Both the position numbers and the translations under genes were made by a program. Under the pieces are notes generated by a model. The model had not been told where the DNA came from and ran no database searches. It saw only the letters and a list, made by a program, of their open reading frames with translations. From JBJHBY01 sp050485745 (GTDB taxonomy: Bacteria; Pseudomonadota; Gammaproteobacteria; Pseudomonadales; CAMLJR01): 24,024 nt of DNA. This document shows, one piece after another, positions 12,663-18,588 of the stretch (positions are counted from its first letter, which is position 1; every line of letters begins with the position of its first letter). The DNA lies in the NCBI GenBank assembly GCA_050485745.1, contig JBJHBY010000017.1, positions 1-24,024 of the forward strand. Reading direction: 5' to 3'.

Positions 12663-13352
12663 ATGAATAAACCGAGACTACTGGATTTGTTTTGCTGCGC
12701 GGGCGGGGCTGGGATGGGATACGCGCGGGCGGGGTTTGAGATTACCGGGGTTGATGTTGTTCGTCACAAGAACAACCCGCACCCGGTAATTGAGGCCGAT
12801 GCGCTGGACCTTGACCCGGCTTGGATAGCGGAGAACTTTGACGCGGTTCACGCTTCGCCTCCGTGCCAAGGGTACAGCACGGTGCGCCATGCCCCTGGGG
12901 CGAAGGGATCGCCGCGCCTTATTGGACAGACTCGTGAACTGCTGCAAGCGACCGGCCTGCCATGGGTGATTGAGAACGTCGAGGCGGCAGCCGACGAAAT
13001 GAAAAGCCCGGTGCTGCTGTGCGGCACGATGTTTGGGCTTGGCGCACAGGGCCACGAACTGCAACGGCACCGGCTTTTTGAAACGAGCTTCCATGTTGCG
13101 CCGCTGACCTGCCAGCACACCGAGCGCCCGGAGATCGGCGTCTACGGTGGGCACGCACGAAACAGGGCGGCAAAGCACGGCGGGCGCGGAACGAAAGACA
13201 CATGGGACGGCGGGCACAAAGCCGCCGCCTCTGAGGCGCTCGGGATTGACTGGATGAACCTCGCAGAAATGAGCGAGGCGATACCGCCAGCCTACACCGA
13301 GTATTTGGGGTGGCAGCTTCGGGCGGCGCTGATGCTGACCCGAGCGGCCTAA
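12663..13352 (+). CDS. Cassette-borne DNA (cytosine-5) methyltransferase, compact
   Basis: A 229-aa C5 methyltransferase. Motif I LLDLFCCAGGAGMGY at 6-20, SAM-binding VDVV about 30, motif IV SPPCQGYS at 65-72 with catalytic Cys68, ENVE at 104-107, LQRHRLFETS at 133-142, a very short target-recognition part (about 140-195) and the closing IPPAYTEYLGWQL at 208-220. It is much smaller than classical enzymes, like compact phage methyltransferases, and clearly distinct from the 520-aa enzyme upstream. The gene is cassette 3: it starts 28 bases after the TTAGGC boundary and its stop TAA is inside the R'' box. Likely a solitary modification enzyme against restriction; no endonuclease gene accompanies it. 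Confidence 0.9.
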   Translation: MNKPRLLDLFCCAGGAGMGYARAGFEITGVDVVRHKNNPHPVIEADALDLDPAWIAENFDAVHASPPCQGYSTVRHAPGAKGSPRLIGQTRELLQATGLPWVIENVEAAADEMKSPVLLCGTMFGLGAQGHELQRHRLFETSFHVAPLTCQHTERPEIGVYGGHARNRAAKHGGRGTKDTWDGGHKAAASEALGIDWMNLAEMSEAIPPAYTEYLGWQLRAALMLTRAA

Positions 13353-13390
13353 CTACTGATAGACGGCGCATCCGCCGCATAACCCTGCGC
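13347..13390 (+). repeat. Truncated attC site of cassette 3
   Basis: R'' GCCTAAC (13347-13353) matches the cassette start TTAGGC, and a small hairpin GGCG/CGCC follows, but no R' GTTRRRY is found before the excisionase gene. The right half of the site is lost, so cassette 3 can no longer be excised from this end and the array boundary with phage DNA lies near 13390. Confidence 0.55.
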
Positions 13391-13420
13391 GGGCCCCGAC
13401 ACGCAGGACAGACGAGACTC

Positions 13421-13690
13421 ATGACCAAGCACATCCCCCTCCAGGACTGGGCCGCCCGCCACTTCGACCCGCCGCCCGCCATCCGCACCCTGCGCACCTG
13501 GGCGCGCGCCGGGCGCATCCAGCCGCGCCCCGTCCTCGTCGGCCGTGAATACCGGGCCCGCGAGGACGCCGTCTACGTGCCGCCGCCGCGCGGCCTGCCA
13601 TCCACTCCCATCACTGTGATAGAGTCCGATGACCCCATCGTCCGAGATATCATCGCCAGTGGGCCGACCCAGAGCCGCAGGCAGGCGTGA
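13421..13690 (+). CDS. xis: Lambda Xis-like excisionase
   Basis: An 89-aa protein. The first 55 residues align by eye with lambda Xis: LQDWAAR, RTLRTWARAGRI-P-PV.VGREY...EDAV, against lambda's LQEWNAR, ETVRRWVRESRIFPPPVKDGREY..HESAV. This is the winged-helix DNA-bending domain that binds the P arm of attP and directs excision. The 62-base overlap with the integrase gene is like lambda, where int begins inside xis. Its ribosome site is weak. Confidence 0.85.
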   Translation: MTKHIPLQDWAARHFDPPPAIRTLRTWARAGRIQPRPVLVGREYRAREDAVYVPPPRGLPSTPITVIESDDPIVRDIIASGPTQSRRQA

Positions 13691-14873
13691 CCTGCCGCCG
13701 AATCTCGTCCCCCGCGCCCGCCAGCTCGGCGGGCGCCGTGTCGTCTACTGGTACTGGCGCGACCCGCGAGACGGCCGCGAGAAACCCCTACAATGCCCCG
13801 GCGACCGCGCCACCGCCGTCCGTCGCGCCGAGGAGCTGAACTCCCTCGTCACCCGCCAACGCGCAGACCGGCTCGTCGAGGAGATCGCCGGATCCCCGCA
13901 GCGCCGCGCCGACGGCACCCCGTTCGGCGTCTACGCCCTGCACTGCCTCACGCTCTGGCAGGGCAGGGGCCTCGCGGCCAACACCCTGCGGGCCCGCAAG
14001 AGCCTGGTCAACGCCGCCCGCAACACCCTGGGCACGGCACCGCTGCACGAGATCGGCGTACCCGAGATCGCCGCCCTCATGCGCCGCTACACCGACGCCG
14101 GCAAACAGCGCACCGCCCAGGCCCTGCGCGCCGTGCTCGCCGACATCTGGCGCGAGGCCCAGCAGGAGGGTCTGCTCCCGGCAGACCACCCCAACCCCGC
14201 CCGCATCGCCCGCCGGCCGGATGCCCGCGTACGCCGCGCCCGCCTCACCCTCGAGGCATACCAGCAGATCCTCGACGCCGCCGAGCAGCTCGTCGCCACC
14301 CGCGGCCAGTGGATCCGCGACGCCCTGCTGCTCGCCCTCGTCACCGCCCAGCGCCGCGAGGACCTCGCCATCGCCCAATTCCGCCGCGGCCGCGACTGGG
14401 AGCCGGCCTGGATGGCCTACCAGCTCGGCGACCCGCACCCGATCCATCCCTATCCGCACGTCCACGACGACGCCCTCTGGGTCGTGCAGCAAAAAACCGG
14501 CGCCCTCGTCCAGATCCCGCTGCACCTGCGCCTCGACGCCCACGGCAGCACCGTCGGCGAAATCATCGACCGCTGCCGCACCCGCATCGCCACCCGCCAC
14601 CTCATCCACCACAGCGTCCCATTCGGCAACGCCCCCCTCGGCAGCCCCGTGCACAAAGACACCATCAGCCGCGCATTCGCGGCAGCGAGAGACGCCGCCG
14701 GCCTCGACTGGCCCGGCAAAACCCCACCCACCTACCACGAAATCCGCTCCCTCGCCGAGCGCCTCTACCGCGCCCAGGGCGTCGACACTCAGGCCCTGCT
14801 CGGCCACCGCCACGCCCGCATGACCGAGGTCTACGCCGACCCCAGGCAGGCCAGCTGGACGGTGGTCAAATGA
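13629..14873 (+). CDS. int: Lambda-type tyrosine-recombinase integrase
   Basis: A 414-aa integrase. Arm-binding domain GRRDLPPNLVPRARQ..RRVVYWYWRDPRDGREK near 18-52 is close to lambda Int (ERRDLPPNL, YYCYRDPRTGKE); core-binding SAM-like domain about 90-190; catalytic domain with Arg242 (TAQRRED), Lys289, HEIRS (His370, Arg373), LGHRHARMTE (His393) and Tyr402. A GTG at 13659 would start the protein at the same place as lambda Int (VGRPRAAGRRDLPPN) and may be the true start. It lies directly beside the attP candidate, downstream, as expected. It is not an IntI integron integrase: the IntI-specific insert is absent. Confidence 0.93.
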   Translation: MTPSSEISSPVGRPRAAGRRDLPPNLVPRARQLGGRRVVYWYWRDPRDGREKPLQCPGDRATAVRRAEELNSLVTRQRADRLVEEIAGSPQRRADGTPFGVYALHCLTLWQGRGLAANTLRARKSLVNAARNTLGTAPLHEIGVPEIAALMRRYTDAGKQRTAQALRAVLADIWREAQQEGLLPADHPNPARIARRPDARVRRARLTLEAYQQILDAAEQLVATRGQWIRDALLLALVTAQRREDLAIAQFRRGRDWEPAWMAYQLGDPHPIHPYPHVHDDALWVVQQKTGALVQIPLHLRLDAHGSTVGEIIDRCRTRIATRHLIHHSVPFGNAPLGSPVHKDTISRAFAAARDAAGLDWPGKTPPTYHEIRSLAERLYRAQGVDTQALLGHRHARMTEVYADPRQASWTVVK

Positions 14874-14926
14874 GCCGGAAATCATTTCCGAAACTATCGC
14901 GTAAGTGTCTGATTCTGTTAGGCTGG

Positions 14927-14939
14927 AATCAGCCATTTA
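14927..14939 (+). promoter_or_regulatory. IHF-like site, int-side arm of attP
   Basis: AATCAG-CCAT-TTA fits the IHF consensus WATCAA-N4-TTR with one mismatch. It overlaps the inverted repeat CTGATTC/GAATCAG (14909-14932). Confidence 0.5.
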
Positions 14940-15041
14940 TGACCGGGTTCAGCAGGCAAAAAAAGAGGGTAGGTGATTGAGTAATCAGGGAATTGTGCGC
15001 GTTTTGTTCGTCTGCATGGGTAACAGACACGCAGTTAATTA

Positions 15042-15054
15042 AATCAATAGCTTA
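15042..15054 (+). promoter_or_regulatory. IHF consensus site, distal arm of attP
   Basis: AATCAA-TAGC-TTA matches WATCAA-N4-TTR exactly and lies immediately before the tandem ATTTCCG repeats, as H' lies before P'1-P'3 in lambda. Confidence 0.65.
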
Positions 15055-15144
15055 CGATCTATTTCCGAAATATTTCCGATATTTTTCCAGAACCACCCCT
15101 CGATCATCAGCAAACACTAACCGACGAACGGTAGCATTTTGCCC

Positions 15145-15173
15145 TTGCGCTAGTCCCTGTCAGGGACTATTAT
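15145..15173 (+). promoter_or_regulatory. Promoter with a dyad operator filling the spacer
   Basis: -35 TTGCGC (15145-15150) and -10 TATTAT (15168-15173) are 17 bases apart. The spacer is TAGTCCCTG-T-CAGGGACTA, a 19-bp dyad (15151-15169) that reaches into the -10. A repressor sitting there would block the promoter. A half site TCAGGGA recurs at 15184-15190. It drives the three-gene operon starting at 15239. Confidence 0.7.
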
Positions 15174-15238
15174 ATAACCACGGTCAGGGAACAACCCTAC
15201 CGCCCGCGCCTCGGGGTATCAGGGGCAGGAGAAAGACC

Positions 15239-15640
15239 ATGCAGATCTACATCCGCAACCAGAACGACCCCACCATCACCGCTAAGCTGATCCGGGAGGT
15301 GTGCCACACGCATCCCGAGTGGGTCCACCAGCAGCTTGGCACGTCCACCGAATCCGAGATCCAGGGCATCCTGGACTGCACGAGCGAGCACGAATACGCC
15401 CTGCACGCCGGGACGGAGGATGCCATGGGTGTGTACATCCCACGGGCAGTGCATATCATGCCGTCGGGAGGAGCAGGATTCGACGTCCACGTCGTGGATG
15501 CCGATGGCAAAGAATTTCTCGGGCACTTCGAGTTCGGGACGCTCGATGAGGACGGCCAATACGAGCAGGATGATGACGATATCATCGATGCCGCGCAAGA
15601 GCGGTTCGATTTCGGCGACCTGCCGGTGATCGTCCTCTAA
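15239..15640 (+). CDS. Unknown 133-aa acidic protein, first of a three-gene operon
   Basis: AGGAG seven bases before the ATG. The start is beta/alpha (MQIYIRNQNDPTITAKLIREVCHTHPEW), followed by GYCIGVD-free regular segments VYIPRAVHIMP and FDVHVVDADGKEFLGHFEFGTLDEDGQ, and a very acidic helix (DDDDIIDAAQERFDFGD). It ends one base into the next start (TAATG). No family is recognised. The acidity and place between attP and the lysis genes suggest an accessory (moron-type) gene, which is inference from position. Confidence 0.68.
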   Translation: MQIYIRNQNDPTITAKLIREVCHTHPEWVHQQLGTSTESEIQGILDCTSEHEYALHAGTEDAMGVYIPRAVHIMPSGGAGFDVHVVDADGKEFLGHFEFGTLDEDGQYEQDDDDIIDAAQERFDFGDLPVIVL

Positions 15641-16137
15641 TGACCCACATCCACCACATCACCCTGACGACCGGCCACGCGCGCCGGTCGCTCAGGGAGG
15701 AGGTCGGCCCGGACATACGCTCCGGGCTGCGCCCCCTCATCGAGCGTGCCCTGCTGGGCGAACGTGTCCTGCTGCCCGCCGGCGACCCGCCCTGCTGGAT
15801 CACGGGCGGCGTCGAGGGGCGGTGCATCTCGCTCACGGTCTGGGGCCCGCCGCTGTCCCGGGCAGCATTCCCGCGGGCAGACGAGGCCGCCCCCGTACCG
15901 CTCGCCGAGGTCGGTATCGCTCCACGGGCTCGGTGCGCTCCGCGAGTCTGGCGCTCGCTCCACGAACTGGCCCGGACGACAGGCGTCCAGGTGGCCACCG
16001 ATCCAGACGATCCTCCACCCGCCCCATGGGTCGCCGCACTCCTGCTGCCCGGCATCGGCATATACCCGGAGGCAGCCCACTGGCTGGGCGATCTGGAACG
16101 CTGCCTGGCCTGGGCATGGGTGGAAGAACCGCGATGA
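15640..16137 (+). CDS. Unknown 165-aa phage accessory protein
   Basis: Starts on the last base of the previous stop and overlaps the next start by four bases, so translation is coupled. It opens THIHHITLTTGHARRSLREEVGPDIRSGLRPLIERALLG and later has RVWRSLHELARTTGVQVATDPDDPPPAPWVAALLLPGIGIYPEAAHWLGDLERCLAWAW. Two alpha/beta halves are likely. No transmembrane segment, no catalytic motif that I know. Function unknown. Confidence 0.65.
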   Translation: MTHIHHITLTTGHARRSLREEVGPDIRSGLRPLIERALLGERVLLPAGDPPCWITGGVEGRCISLTVWGPPLSRAAFPRADEAAPVPLAEVGIAPRARCAPRVWRSLHELARTTGVQVATDPDDPPPAPWVAALLLPGIGIYPEAAHWLGDLERCLAWAWVEEPR

Positions 16138-16451
16138 CCCACACGCCCCCGAAAATTCCCGCCGGCGTGCGCGACCTGGTCCCCCTCTGGATCTGGGTCG
16201 AGACTAGGCACGGGGACCGGACGCTCGCGGATGCGGTGCGGGATCTGTCCGAGGTCCTGGGCCGGCGGATCTACCAGTCCCGCGTCTATGAGTGGCGGGA
16301 CGGGCATAAGCGCGTGCCGGAGGATGCGGCCCGCTATATGCGCGGGCTGGTGATCATGCACGTGCTCTCGGCCGAGGGGCTGGAGGTGCCGGAGGACGAC
16401 GCGCTGGAGCGGATCTGTGATCGGCTCAGCGCGCCACTGTCTCGCGGATAG
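16134..16451 (+). CDS. Putative DNA-binding protein (105 aa), end of the accessory operon
   Basis: Helical throughout, with LADAVRDLSEVLGRRIYQSRVYEWRDGHKRVPEDAARYMRGL, which has the spacing of a helix-turn-helix (turn near GRRIYQSRVYEWRDG). It is the obvious candidate for the protein that binds the dyad in the operon promoter, giving a self-repressed unit. This assignment is inferred from shape. Its last 26 bases overlap, convergently, the end of the outer spanin gene. Confidence 0.6.
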   Translation: MTHTPPKIPAGVRDLVPLWIWVETRHGDRTLADAVRDLSEVLGRRIYQSRVYEWRDGHKRVPEDAARYMRGLVIMHVLSAEGLEVPEDDALERICDRLSAPLSRG

Positions 16452-16692
16452 CCCGCATCCGCTGGTCGCAGTCGTCGATTACTGCGCGCTGCTCGACGGC
16501 GAGGATGCCGACGTCGCGCCATGTGTTGCCGCGCAGCTCTGGCGGCTCGCAGGGGGCGGTGAGACGCGGGTCAATCTCTATCACGGAGACCGTCGAGCAC
16601 GCTGTCGAGAGCAGGAGCGTCAGCGCAGCCAGTGGGGTCAGGATCCACGTAGATGGTCCGGACCTGCTGCCGGGATAGTCTGTCGCGCTCAC
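16426..16692 (-). CDS. Outer-membrane spanin lipoprotein (Rz1-like)
   Basis: Begins inside the Rz-like gene in another frame, with GTG at 16692 preceded six bases upstream by a perfect AGGAGG; the longer reading back to 16749 lacks this. The 88-aa precursor has a hydrophobic stretch (WILTPLAALTLLLSTAC) ending in a lipobox-type Cys at residue 32; the -3 residue is Ser, which is less usual than Leu. The mature part has Pro and Cys (LTAPCEPPELRG) as in other Rz1 proteins. With Rz it spans the periplasm and fuses the two membranes at lysis. Confidence 0.8.
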   Translation of the reverse strand: MSATDYPGSRSGPSTWILTPLAALTLLLSTACSTVSVIEIDPRLTAPCEPPELRGNTWRDVGILAVEQRAVIDDCDQRMRAIRETVAR

Positions 16693-16879
16693 GCTGCACC
16701 TCCTCGAGTCTGGTGGCAATCCTCGCCTGCTCCTGCCGTACACGCTCAACGGCCGCTTGGTGCGCGCGCTCGCAGGAGCGCACGCCGTGGGTGTGGCCGT
16801 GCCACCAGATGCCGCCCACCAGGCCCAGGGCGCCGACGCCGCCGGCGATCAGCTTGATGAGCTTGAGCCTGGCGATCAT
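16571..16879 (-). CDS. Inner-membrane spanin (Rz-like)
   Basis: A 102-aa protein with an N-terminal membrane anchor (LIKLIAGGVGALGLVGGIWWHGHTHG) and a long coiled-coil-type helix (RAHQAAVERVRQEQARIATRLEEVQRERDRLSRQQVR) in the periplasm, then a short tail with CADAPAL. The arrangement, with Rz1 nested in another frame, is the classic two-component spanin. Overlaps the upstream gene by four bases. It implies a Gram-negative host. Confidence 0.85.
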   Translation of the reverse strand: MIARLKLIKLIAGGVGALGLVGGIWWHGHTHGVRSCERAHQAAVERVRQEQARIATRLEEVQRERDRLSRQQVRTIYVDPDPTGCADAPALDSVLDGLRDRD

Positions 16880-17106
16880 CGCCGGTCATACCAGGTGGAG
16901 AATCCGAAATAGGCGCCGACGATCGAGAACAGGCCGCCAAGCGCGGTGATGAGCAGGGCGACGAAATCGGACAGCTCGCCGGCGGCGCCGATGGCGGCAA
17001 GGATCATGATGATGCCGACGATCGCGAGCGCGCCCCACAGCGCTGTGTAGGCCATGAATCGGCGGTGCCTCCACTTGCGAAGGGTCAGTTCTACCGGCTC
17101 ATCCAT
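16876..17106 (-). CDS. Two-helix membrane protein, holin candidate (76 aa)
   Basis: A basic N-terminus (ELTLRKWRHRRFMAYT) followed by two transmembrane segments (ALWGALAIVGIIMILAAIGAAGEL and DFVALLITALGGLFSIVGAYFGFSTWY) separated by a short acidic turn. The topology N-in, two helices, C-in fits class II holins and the gene lies directly next to the spanins. The family is common in phages under names such as hypothetical or putative holin. Holin function is inferred. Confidence 0.65.
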   Translation of the reverse strand: MDEPVELTLRKWRHRRFMAYTALWGALAIVGIIMILAAIGAAGELSDFVALLITALGGLFSIVGAYFGFSTWYDRR

Positions 17107-17453
17107 CAGCAGTGGTCCGGGTCAAGCGGGTTAAGCAGATAGGTGCAGATGATGTGCGCCTTCCATGCCTTGCGTCCGCCTGCCTTGCGGTATCGCTGGA
17201 GCCTGTCAGTCAACAGCCACTCACGCGGAATATCCCCGAAGTAAGGCGTGACCATCACGTTCAGCGCCACGTCACACGCATAGGCAAAGATGATGCCCGG
17301 TGCCGCAAGTACCTTGACTGCCGGGTGCAGATTGTCCTTTACCTTCTTCAGGTGCATGGCCCAGCCGTACAGTATCCAGGTGACGTACATCAGCACAAGC
17401 GTCCACATGAGGTAGACAAACGGGTTACGGAGAGACTGGATAAAGTCGATCAT
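17106..17453 (-). CDS. Membrane protein of the lysis region (115 aa)
   Basis: Two hydrophobic segments (FVYLMWTLVLMYVTWILYGWAM near 12-33 and VKVLAAPGIIFAYACDVALNVMV near 46-68) then a basic soluble tail (RLQRYRKAGGRKAWKAHIICTYLL). It starts by overlapping the endolysin stop and ends on the start of the next gene. It could be a second holin or antiholin, or a regulator of lysis. No family is certain. Confidence 0.65.
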   Translation of the reverse strand: MIDFIQSLRNPFVYLMWTLVLMYVTWILYGWAMHLKKVKDNLHPAVKVLAAPGIIFAYACDVALNVMVTPYFGDIPREWLLTDRLQRYRKAGGRKAWKAHIICTYLLNPLDPDHC

Positions 17454-17962
17454 GGGCAGTCCTCGATAAAGTGCGCCACACGGTGGTTAAGCCATCCGGC
17501 AGCGAAGGCGGCCTGGGAGGGGTCGCGTGTGATCAATGAGCCGAAGAACCGGCAGCGCATCGCAAGCAGTTTTCGGTACAGGCGGCGCGGGTCTGCATTG
17601 TTCACAGCGTGCAGCGTCATCGGTCCAACAACGCCGTCCGTGGTTGCGCCTGCAACCGACTGTAGCCACAGAGACGCACGCCGGGTGCCGTGGTTCACGC
17701 CACAGTCCACCACCAGCTCCATGAGCTTGGCGTCTCGTATCTGCGCGAACCGTGGCCCGGCGATGTATTCGTGCCGGTAGATCTCTCTGGCCTCGCCTTG
17801 AGACAGCGCCCGCACATCGTCCACGGTCACGGGTCTGCGCCGCCACTCGGCAAGCTTGGCCTGGGTGATGCCCCAGTTCGTTGGGCCGCCCCTGTCCGCT
17901 GCGTGATTTACAAATCCGCCCTCGCGCTCGATCAGGCCGTCAAGGATTCGGTCGATACTCAC
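17450..17962 (-). CDS. Endolysin, glycoside hydrolase family 108 type
   Basis: A 170-aa peptidoglycan hydrolase. The N-terminus IDRILDGLIEREGGFVNHAADRGGPTNWGITQ carries the GH108 signature with catalytic Glu in EGGF. The C-terminal half fits the PG_binding_3 domain (VNHGTRRASLWLQSVAG...DGVVGPMTLHAV). It has no signal peptide, so it needs the holin to reach the wall. GTG start on a GTGA overlap with the upstream gene. Length matches the family. Confidence 0.92.
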   Translation of the reverse strand: MSIDRILDGLIEREGGFVNHAADRGGPTNWGITQAKLAEWRRRPVTVDDVRALSQGEAREIYRHEYIAGPRFAQIRDAKLMELVVDCGVNHGTRRASLWLQSVAGATTDGVVGPMTLHAVNNADPRRLYRKLLAMRCRFFGSLITRDPSQAAFAAGWLNHRVAHFIEDCP

Positions 17963-18240
17963 GGCCCACCCCCGGTACGCAGAGAATCAGAAAGTGCCTG
18001 CCAGAGCGTTACGCCCACCCAGCCCAGCAGCAAGATCACCGCCCATATCGTAGCCGACTGCATGATCTTGCGCCGAAACTGGCGGCCCTCCTCTCGCTCG
18101 ATGCGAATGCGGTCTACTAGGGCGTGGTCCTTGGCGTGCTTCTCTGAGTCGATCCAGTAGGCACGCTTGTGCTCCACCATCTGTTCGGCCAGTTGCTGGC
18201 TGATTGCCCGGACATCATCCGGGTGCAGTCTCTCCGTCAT
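17959..18240 (-). CDS. Membrane-anchored phage protein upstream of endolysin (93 aa)
   Basis: N-terminal part with helices (DDVRAISQQLAEQMVEHKRAYWIDSEKHAKDHALVDRIRIEREEGRQFRRK) and one transmembrane segment near the C-terminus (ATIWAVILLLGWVGVTLWQAL). GGAGGG lies upstream of the ATG. The type is common next to phage endolysins; its role in lysis timing is not established. A longer reading exists upstream but overlaps the next gene entirely and has shadow-like composition. Confidence 0.68.
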   Translation of the reverse strand: MTERLHPDDVRAISQQLAEQMVEHKRAYWIDSEKHAKDHALVDRIRIEREEGRQFRRKIMQSATIWAVILLLGWVGVTLWQALSDSLRTGGGP

Positions 18241-18587
18241 GACGCCCTCCACGAATATCGAATGATTTGCCACGCAAGCCTCGGCACGACGATCCACCAC
18301 ATCAGTGTGAGTCCGATGATGAGGCCGGTGCGCGTGGGCGGATCGACTGGCAGTTCGTGGTCGTCGGTCTGGACGTGGCCGCGAAAGCCGAACAGCGTCG
18401 AGAGCGCGAAGCGTGGCTTGGTGTCCGGGACGAAGTGACGAAGGGTGCCGTCTTTGCCCATGTGCAGTACGTGAGGAATCGACCACGGCAGATTGGCGCT
18501 GCGGCGAAAGACGATGTAGCCGCCACGGTGCAGCCATTCACCGATGGCCCACGACAGGCACATGCCGTAGATGATGGCCGCAGGCAT
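18237..18587 (-). CDS. Membrane-associated phage protein (116 aa)
   Basis: Hydrophobic N-terminal segment (AAIIYGMCLSWAIGEWLHRGGYIVF), a soluble middle with His-Met-Gly and Phe-rich stretches, and a second transmembrane segment (TGLIIGLTLMWWIVVPRLAWQII). Ends on an ATGA overlap with the next gene. Between the tail fibre and lysis genes. No family is recognised. Confidence 0.62.
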   Translation of the reverse strand: MPAAIIYGMCLSWAIGEWLHRGGYIVFRRSANLPWSIPHVLHMGKDGTLRHFVPDTKPRFALSTLFGFRGHVQTDDHELPVDPPTRTGLIIGLTLMWWIVVPRLAWQIIRYSWRAS

Positions 18588-18588
18588 G

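Larger units (their letters stand above)
11998..13390 (+). mobile_element. Array of three integron gene cassettes without an integron integrase (CALIN-like)
   Basis: Cassette 1 runs 11998-12306, cassette 2 12307-12634, cassette 3 12635 to about 13390 (end degraded). Each starts with TTRRRY after a G and carries near its end an R'' box that is the exact reverse complement of its own start: TTAGGA/TCCTAAC, TTCGGC/GCCGAAC and TTAGGC/GCCTAAC. All three genes point the same way as their attC sites. The region is visibly lower in GC than the phage genes on either side and uses codons such as GTT and TTT more often. No IntI-type integrase is encoded in the window; the nearby integrase is lambda-type. 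The cassettes must have been recombined in by an integrase acting in trans. Confidence 0.85.
14876..15087. other. Putative attP: arm-type repeats, IHF sites and core
   Basis: CGGAAAT-C-ATTTCCG (14876-14890) on the int side and, on the far side, tandem ATTTCCG at 15061 and 15072 with a weaker copy at 15081, period about 11 bp, are candidates for Int arm-type sites. Between them sit two IHF consensus matches (14927-14939 with one mismatch and 15042-15054 exact) and an inverted pair GTCTG (15010-15014)/CAGAC (15024-15028) around nine bases, a candidate core. The 365-bp stretch has no gene and is AT-rich. The core position is the least certain part. Because both arms are present, this should be attP rather than attL or attR. 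Confidence 0.7.

Noticed and set aside
14917..14923. GTTAGGC beside attP as another attC R' box
   Set aside because: No L', L'' or R'' partners nearby; a lone 7-mer is not evidence of an attC site.
13788..14936. Long open frames opposite the integrase gene (about 380 codons)
   Set aside because: Composition is that of a GC-rich shadow frame (Gly, Ala, Val, Asp), and the plus-strand integrase has full catalytic motifs.
4709..15134. 14-bp inverted match CTACCGTTCGTCGG at 4709-4722 and 15121-15134
   Set aside because: One or two 14-mers matching by chance are expected in 24 kb; flanks do not extend the match and the sites have no common role.
14874..15238. tRNA gene or tRNA fragment as attachment site
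   Set aside because: No cloverleaf, T-loop or CCA-end pattern could be found; no tRNA or rRNA gene is seen anywhere in the window.
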